In this document: positions 32,928 through 37,545 of the stretch, piece after piece
Layout of the letters: each line of letters starts with the position of its first letter
Position numbering within the stretch: the stretch's first letter is position 1
Assembly: GCA_030266395.1 (NCBI GenBank)
Contig: JAJDHX010000011.1
Span: 1-37,545, forward strand
Reading direction: 5' to 3'
DNA length: 37,545 nucleotides
From: Selenomonadales bacterium OttesenSCG-928-I06
GTDB lineage: Bacteria > Bacillota > Negativicutes > Sporomusales > Sporomusaceae
Program-made: the position numbers and the translations under genes
Notes under the pieces: generated by a model
Database searches by the model: none
What the model was told of the DNA's origin: nothing
Seen by the model: only the letters and a program-made list of their open reading frames with translations

Positions 32928-33389
32928 ATGAGTAAAATTAAGAAAACAGCAGTAACAAAAGCCGATATATGGCTTATAAGCATCTTAATAATAGCATCAT
33001 TAACAGGTATTTTTTTTAGTATTAAAACTTTAAAAAACACCTCAGAAAAATATTGCCAAATAAGTGTTGATAGTAAAGTAATAAAGACTATTACTTTACG
33101 TGAAGGATACACTGAAAAAATAACAATAGAAACAGAAAATAAAGATAATAATTTGAAAAACATCTTTTTTAAAAATCCGGATACTAAAAATTTAAAATCT
33201 TACAATATAATTGAAATAAAAAATGGCACAGTAGAAATGATAAAAGCAGACTGCCCTGATCAAATATGTGTCAAATCAGGTTTAATAAGCATTCCTTCCC
33301 AACAAATAGTCTGCCTGCCAAATAAAGTTATCGTCAAGGTAATTTCTAAAGATGAAAATGAAGATGAACTTGACGATATAACAAGATAA
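32928..33389 (+). CDS. NusG-domain-II membrane-anchored protein
   Basis: 153 residues. One N-terminal transmembrane helix (about 13-33, IWLISILIIASLTGIFFSI) is followed by an extracytoplasmic NusG-domain-II (DUF1312) fold with the conserved DCPDQICVKSGLIS and QQIVCLPNKVIVKV segments. The two cysteines in CPDQIC may form a disulfide or carry a cofactor. In many Firmicutes this gene is next to the Gx-family membrane protein, as here, and the two may work together. It has only a weak SD. Confidence 0.82.
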   Translation: MSKIKKTAVTKADIWLISILIIASLTGIFFSIKTLKNTSEKYCQISVDSKVIKTITLREGYTEKITIETENKDNNLKNIFFKNPDTKNLKSYNIIEIKNGTVEMIKADCPDQICVKSGLISIPSQQIVCLPNKVIVKVISKDENEDELDDITR

Positions 33390-33407
33390 ATTTTCGAGGA
33401 AAAATAA

Positions 33408-33926
33408 ATGAGCAAAGTTAAGAGAATAATAATATTAGCATTATTAGTAGCTATTGCAAGCATCCTTCATGTTGTTGAAGGATGGTTCCCTATTTTTCTA
33501 GCCATACCAGGCGCCAAAATAGGACTGGCTAATATTATCTCTTTATATGCTATTTTAAATTTAGGCTTAAAAGACACCTTATATATAGTTATTGCCAGAG
33601 TAATCATAGGCTCTTTATTTGGAGCCTCATTCTTAGGTCCTGCCTTTATAATGAGTTTTGGCGGTTCAATTGCAAGTGTAATTGCCATGCATTTTGCTTT
33701 AAAAACACATCCTTTATTTTCTATATTCGGAATTAGTATAATCGGCGCAGTAACTCACAACATAGTACAAGTTATGCTTGCTTCAGTTCTAATATCCAGC
33801 ACAACAATTTTGTGGTATATACCATATCTTACTTTCTTTGCAATATTTACCGGTTTCATAACTGGCCTTATTACAAAATATTTAAACGAAAGAATACCAA
33901 AAGAACTTTATATCTCTCCTAACTAA
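33408..33926 (+). CDS. Gx transporter family protein (heptaprenyl diphosphate synthase component I-like)
   Basis: 172 residues with about five helices. The PGAKIGLANIISLYAIL motif and the GSLFGASFLGPAFIMSFGGS block are typical of the Gx/Hep_synt_I family, which resembles ECF-type S components. The older name refers to a polyprenyl synthase component; a transporter role is equally possible. It follows the NusG-II gene by 18 bases and has SD GAGGA, suggesting co-translation. Confidence 0.82.
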   Translation: MSKVKRIIILALLVAIASILHVVEGWFPIFLAIPGAKIGLANIISLYAILNLGLKDTLYIVIARVIIGSLFGASFLGPAFIMSFGGSIASVIAMHFALKTHPLFSIFGISIIGAVTHNIVQVMLASVLISSTTILWYIPYLTFFAIFTGFITGLITKYLNERIPKELYISPN

Positions 33927-33961
33927 ACTAAATTATTTTTAAAGCAGGTGTTCTTAAAAAT

Positions 33962-34645
33962 ATGTGTTCTCAAATAATGACAAAAGATTTACCGGTTTCA
34001 GAAAGACCCAGAGAAAAGCTTATAACTAAAGGAGCTGACTCTTTAAGTCTGGTAGATTTATTAGCTATACTTCTTAGAACAGGAACTAAAAATAAACCTG
34101 TTAGACAACTGGCAGAAGATATAGTTACTAAATATGAACTAGAAGGACTTGGCAATATATCTCCTTTAGAATTAAATAAAATAGACGGAATAGGTCTTGC
34201 GAAAGCAGTTACAATAGTAGCAGGAATTGAGCTGGGAAAAAGACTTAGTACAAAAGCTCCTACTAAAAAACCTATTATTAAAAAACCTAAAGATATAGTA
34301 AACCTGATAATGCCTTTTTTGCGTTACGAACCAAAAGAACATTTTATGGCAATTTTATTGTCTACCAAAAAACAAGTTTTAGCTCAGGTAGGTTTATTTA
34401 TAGGAAACCAAAACTCTGCCTGTATTGATCCCAAAGAAATATTTAAAGAAGTATTATCCTACAATGCTGCTTCAATAATATTAGTTCACAACCATCCTAG
34501 TGGAGATCCCACTCCCAGCCAAGAAGATATTGAGATAACTTTAAATATTGTTAAAGCTGGACAACTTATGCACATCCCAATAAATGACCATATCATTATT
34601 GGCGATGGAACTTATATTAGCTTTAGAGAACAAGGAATATTTTAA
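33962..34645 (+). CDS. radC: RadC (JAB domain) protein
   Basis: 227 residues. Two N-terminal helix-hairpin-helix segments (LLAILLRTGTKNKP; LNKIDGIGLAKAVTIVAGIE) are followed by the JAMM/MPN metalloprotease-like domain with HNHPSGDPTPSQED. Often called a DNA-repair protein, but its biochemical role is unsettled. The position just before mreB is a common arrangement in Firmicutes. The SD (GCAGGTG) is a little far from the ATG. Confidence 0.95.
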   Translation: MCSQIMTKDLPVSERPREKLITKGADSLSLVDLLAILLRTGTKNKPVRQLAEDIVTKYELEGLGNISPLELNKIDGIGLAKAVTIVAGIELGKRLSTKAPTKKPIIKKPKDIVNLIMPFLRYEPKEHFMAILLSTKKQVLAQVGLFIGNQNSACIDPKEIFKEVLSYNAASIILVHNHPSGDPTPSQEDIEITLNIVKAGQLMHIPINDHIIIGDGTYISFREQGIF

Positions 34646-35710
<1,065 letters not shown>

Positions 35711-35741
35711 TTTATCTTAATAACAACTGGAGGTGACAATA

Positions 35742-36635
35742 GTGGGTTTTTTTCGCAAAAAGTCGGTAATTCTTATAATTGTATTTTTAGTAGTACTTAC
35801 ACTGTCCGGCTTAGTTGCGACAAAAAAATATAAAGTTGCCTTTTTAGAAACAACTTTTAACACTGTTCTGGCACCGTTTGAACAAGCAACCTCTTTTGTA
35901 AGTTTCAAAATAAATAATGTAGTCTATTCCTTTTCAGATTTTATATCTGTCTACAGAAAAAATCAGCTTCTCAGAGAAGAAAACAATGAACTTAGAAAAC
36001 AGCTTTTAAATTCAAATGAAATCGCGGCAGAAAACAACAGACTTAATAAAATGCTGGATTACCAAAACCAAAATCAGCAACACGAACTTGTGATATCAAG
36101 AATCATAGGCAGAGACCCAGGTTCTTGGACAAATATAATAATAATTAATCGTGGTACTAAAGACGGAATAACCAAAAACATGGCTGTAATTAACCAAAGC
36201 GGACTTATCGGCAATGTCATAAATGCCTATCCAAACTGCTCTAAAGTTCAATTGATTACAGACCCCAGAAGTGCAGTTGGAGCTTTAGTACAAAGAGAAG
36301 AATCAAGAGTGGCCGGAATACTTGAAGGAAACAGTTCAACTCCTTCCAATCCCCATATGGTTAACTTAGCTAACGACGCTGATATAATAGTCGGCGATAA
36401 AATAATCACTTCAGGATTTGGCGGAATATACCCCAAAGGACTTTTAATAGGCGAAGTTACAGAAATTATTAATGACGAAATAGGTTTTTTAAAAAATGCT
36501 AAAATTGCGCCTGCTGTAAATCTAAACAAACTTGAAGAAGTATTTGTTATCAAAAAAACCAGAGAACAACTACCTTTTACAGATTCAGCAGAGTCTGCAT
36601 CCTCCCTCAATAGCAGAGGAGGTAATCTGCTCTAA
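35742..36635 (+). CDS. mreC: Rod shape-determining protein MreC
   Basis: About 297 residues. One N-terminal helix, a coiled coil (about 65-100: KNQLLREENNELRKQLL...) and a C-terminal beta-domain with ISRIIGRDPGSW and the VGDKIITSGFGGIYPKGLLI signature. Links MreB to the periplasmic elongation machinery. I choose GTG 35742 because SD GGAGG is eight bases upstream; the in-frame GTG at 35733 overlaps the SD. Stop and mreD start overlap (TAATG). Confidence 0.94.
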   Translation: MGFFRKKSVILIIVFLVVLTLSGLVATKKYKVAFLETTFNTVLAPFEQATSFVSFKINNVVYSFSDFISVYRKNQLLREENNELRKQLLNSNEIAAENNRLNKMLDYQNQNQQHELVISRIIGRDPGSWTNIIIINRGTKDGITKNMAVINQSGLIGNVINAYPNCSKVQLITDPRSAVGALVQREESRVAGILEGNSSTPSNPHMVNLANDADIIVGDKIITSGFGGIYPKGLLIGEVTEIINDEIGFLKNAKIAPAVNLNKLEEVFVIKKTREQLPFTDSAESASSLNSRGGNLL

Positions 36636-37126
36636 TGAAAAAACTAGGTATTTGGTTTGTTATCATACTTATAGCACTAATTATTCAAACATCATGTTTG
36701 GGTATTTTTTTCCCTCCTCATATAAAACCGGATTTACTTTTAGCAATAGTAATCTCAGTTGCTCTTTTATACGGCAAAGAAGCCGGTTTCTTCACAGGGC
36801 TATTTGCCGGTATATTGCAAGACTTAATTTCTGGTAATATATTTGGTCTGAACGCACTTTCCAAAATGATTATAGGATACACCCTGGGACTTATAGAAAG
36901 TCAAGTCTTTAAAGAAAATACTCTTCTTTCTATTGTATCTGCAATTATAGCAACCTTTTTTAATGCTGCATTTTTATCGCTGTTTATCTATTTATTAAAC
37001 TATAAAATCGAACCTTTTTACTTTTTTATAAATCATTTCATTTTAAATCTAATTCTAAACATAATCATAACAGTGCCTGTACATCACTCCTTACATAAGT
37101 TTTTTGTTAAAAATAAGAAAAATTAA
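36635..37126 (+). CDS. mreD: Rod shape-determining protein MreD
   Basis: 163 residues, five to six helices; PHIKPDLLLAIVISVALLYG and FAGILQDLISGNIFGLNAL are typical of MreD. It overlaps mreC by one base (TAATG) and leads into mrdA. Confidence 0.92.
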   Translation: MKKLGIWFVIILIALIIQTSCLGIFFPPHIKPDLLLAIVISVALLYGKEAGFFTGLFAGILQDLISGNIFGLNALSKMIIGYTLGLIESQVFKENTLLSIVSAIIATFFNAAFLSLFIYLLNYKIEPFYFFINHFILNLILNIIITVPVHHSLHKFFVKNKKN

Positions 37127-37144
37127 AAAAGATGGTATTTTTCT

Positions 37145-37545
37145 ATGATAGAACATGAAAAAAAACAATATCCCCAAAGACTAACTTTTTTTCTGACTAT
37201 AACAATTCTCATATTTCTTGTTTTAATTGGACGCCTTTGGTATTTACAAATACTCAATGGCGAATTTTATGAGCGCTTAGCAGAAGGTAACAGAATAAGA
37301 CTAATCCCGGTACTTGCGCCAAGAGGCAATATATATGACAGAAACGGTATTCCTCTTGTTACTTCCAGACCGGCTTTTGAAGTGTCTCTTCTGTCTGTAG
37401 ATAAACCTATAACCAAAGAAGTTATAGTTAAACTAGCAGAAATTCTATCTATGGATCCTCAAGAAATCGAAAAAAAACTAGACCAAAGCAAATCAGGCTT
37501 TGAACCAATCAGAGTAAAAACAGACCTTAACCCGGAAACAGTAGC
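37145..37545 (+). CDS. mrdA: Penicillin-binding protein 2 (elongation transpeptidase), N-terminal part
   Basis: 133 codons are visible before the right window edge. A short cytoplasmic start, a single transmembrane helix (about residues 13-32, LTFFLTITILIFLVLIGRLW), then LQILNGEFYERLAEGNRIRL and the APRGNIYDRNG motif, which opens the class B PBP pedestal domain. Context after mreBCD identifies it as PBP2/MrdA rather than FtsI. The catalytic domain lies outside the window. The start is ATG 37145; the SD is poor. Confidence 0.9.
   Translation, partial: MIEHEKKQYPQRLTFFLTITILIFLVLIGRLWYLQILNGEFYERLAEGNRIRLIPVLAPRGNIYDRNGIPLVTSRPAFEVSLLSVDKPITKEVIVKLAEILSMDPQEIEKKLDQSKSGFEPIRVKTDLNPETV

Overview
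This window reads as a low-GC chromosome segment from a strictly anaerobic member of the Bacillota, most likely class Negativicutes. The phylum is supported by a T-box leader, strong Shine-Dalgarno (SD) sequences, TTGACA/TATAAT promoters, AddB, and an mreBCD-PBP2 cluster preceded by radC, a Gx-family membrane protein and a NusG-domain-II protein. Anaerobic life is supported by a class III ribonucleotide reductase with its activase, a membrane-bound group 4 [NiFe] hydrogenase and a fumarate reductase/succinate dehydrogenase. The class assignment is inference; no rRNA or tRNA gene is present.

Layout. 1-7023 (minus): hydrogenase-4-like operon hyfB-C-E-F-G-(H), with a strong promoter at 7074-7102. 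7256-8634 (minus): two TetR regulators. 8922-10190 (plus): a lone glgC-like gene that faces the first TetR gene across an operator-rich control region. 10385-13358 (minus): pantothenate operon panG-panB-panC-panD. 13875-15550: an orphan SLOG protein, a zinc-ribbon/DUF2007 membrane protein, a previously unlisted 59-residue Cys-rich protein, and a divergent small Xre regulator. 15637-17288 (minus): PIN toxin plus Xre-ImmA/IrrE module. 17363-20469 (minus): frdC-A-B. 20922-22214 (minus): phenylacetate-CoA ligase under a T-box leader (22394-22690) whose specifier reads as UGG (Trp). 22791-28720 (minus): YmaF-like protein, ispH, TPR protein, zinc-ribbon membrane protein, nrdD (fused to a redoxin) and nrdG. 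28934-37545 (plus): addB, a HutP-like gene, NusG-II protein, Gx protein, radC, mreB, mreC, mreD and the start of mrdA.

The most unusual feature is a family of interspersed hairpin elements, here called E. Two full copies (193-334 and 20788-20929) share a conserved core, CAGATACAAGGCGG ... CCAACGCAGTAG, inside stems that differ in sequence but keep pairing. There is also an internally deleted copy (22335-22386) and a half copy (17345-17363). Three of the four touch the stop codon of a gene (hyfG, frdB, paaK). At hyfG the stop falls exactly where the hydrogenase large subunit is normally cut during maturation, so the element may have removed the cleavable tail. A different 173-bp inverted-repeat element after glgC has similar termini.

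How the genes work together: hydrogenase, fumarate reductase and class III ribonucleotide reductase are the core of an anaerobic, H2- and succinate-linked metabolism. The T-box on the aryl-CoA ligase suggests that arylacetate activation serves aromatic amino-acid supply rather than breakdown. The 3' third is a housekeeping block for recombination and cell-wall elongation.
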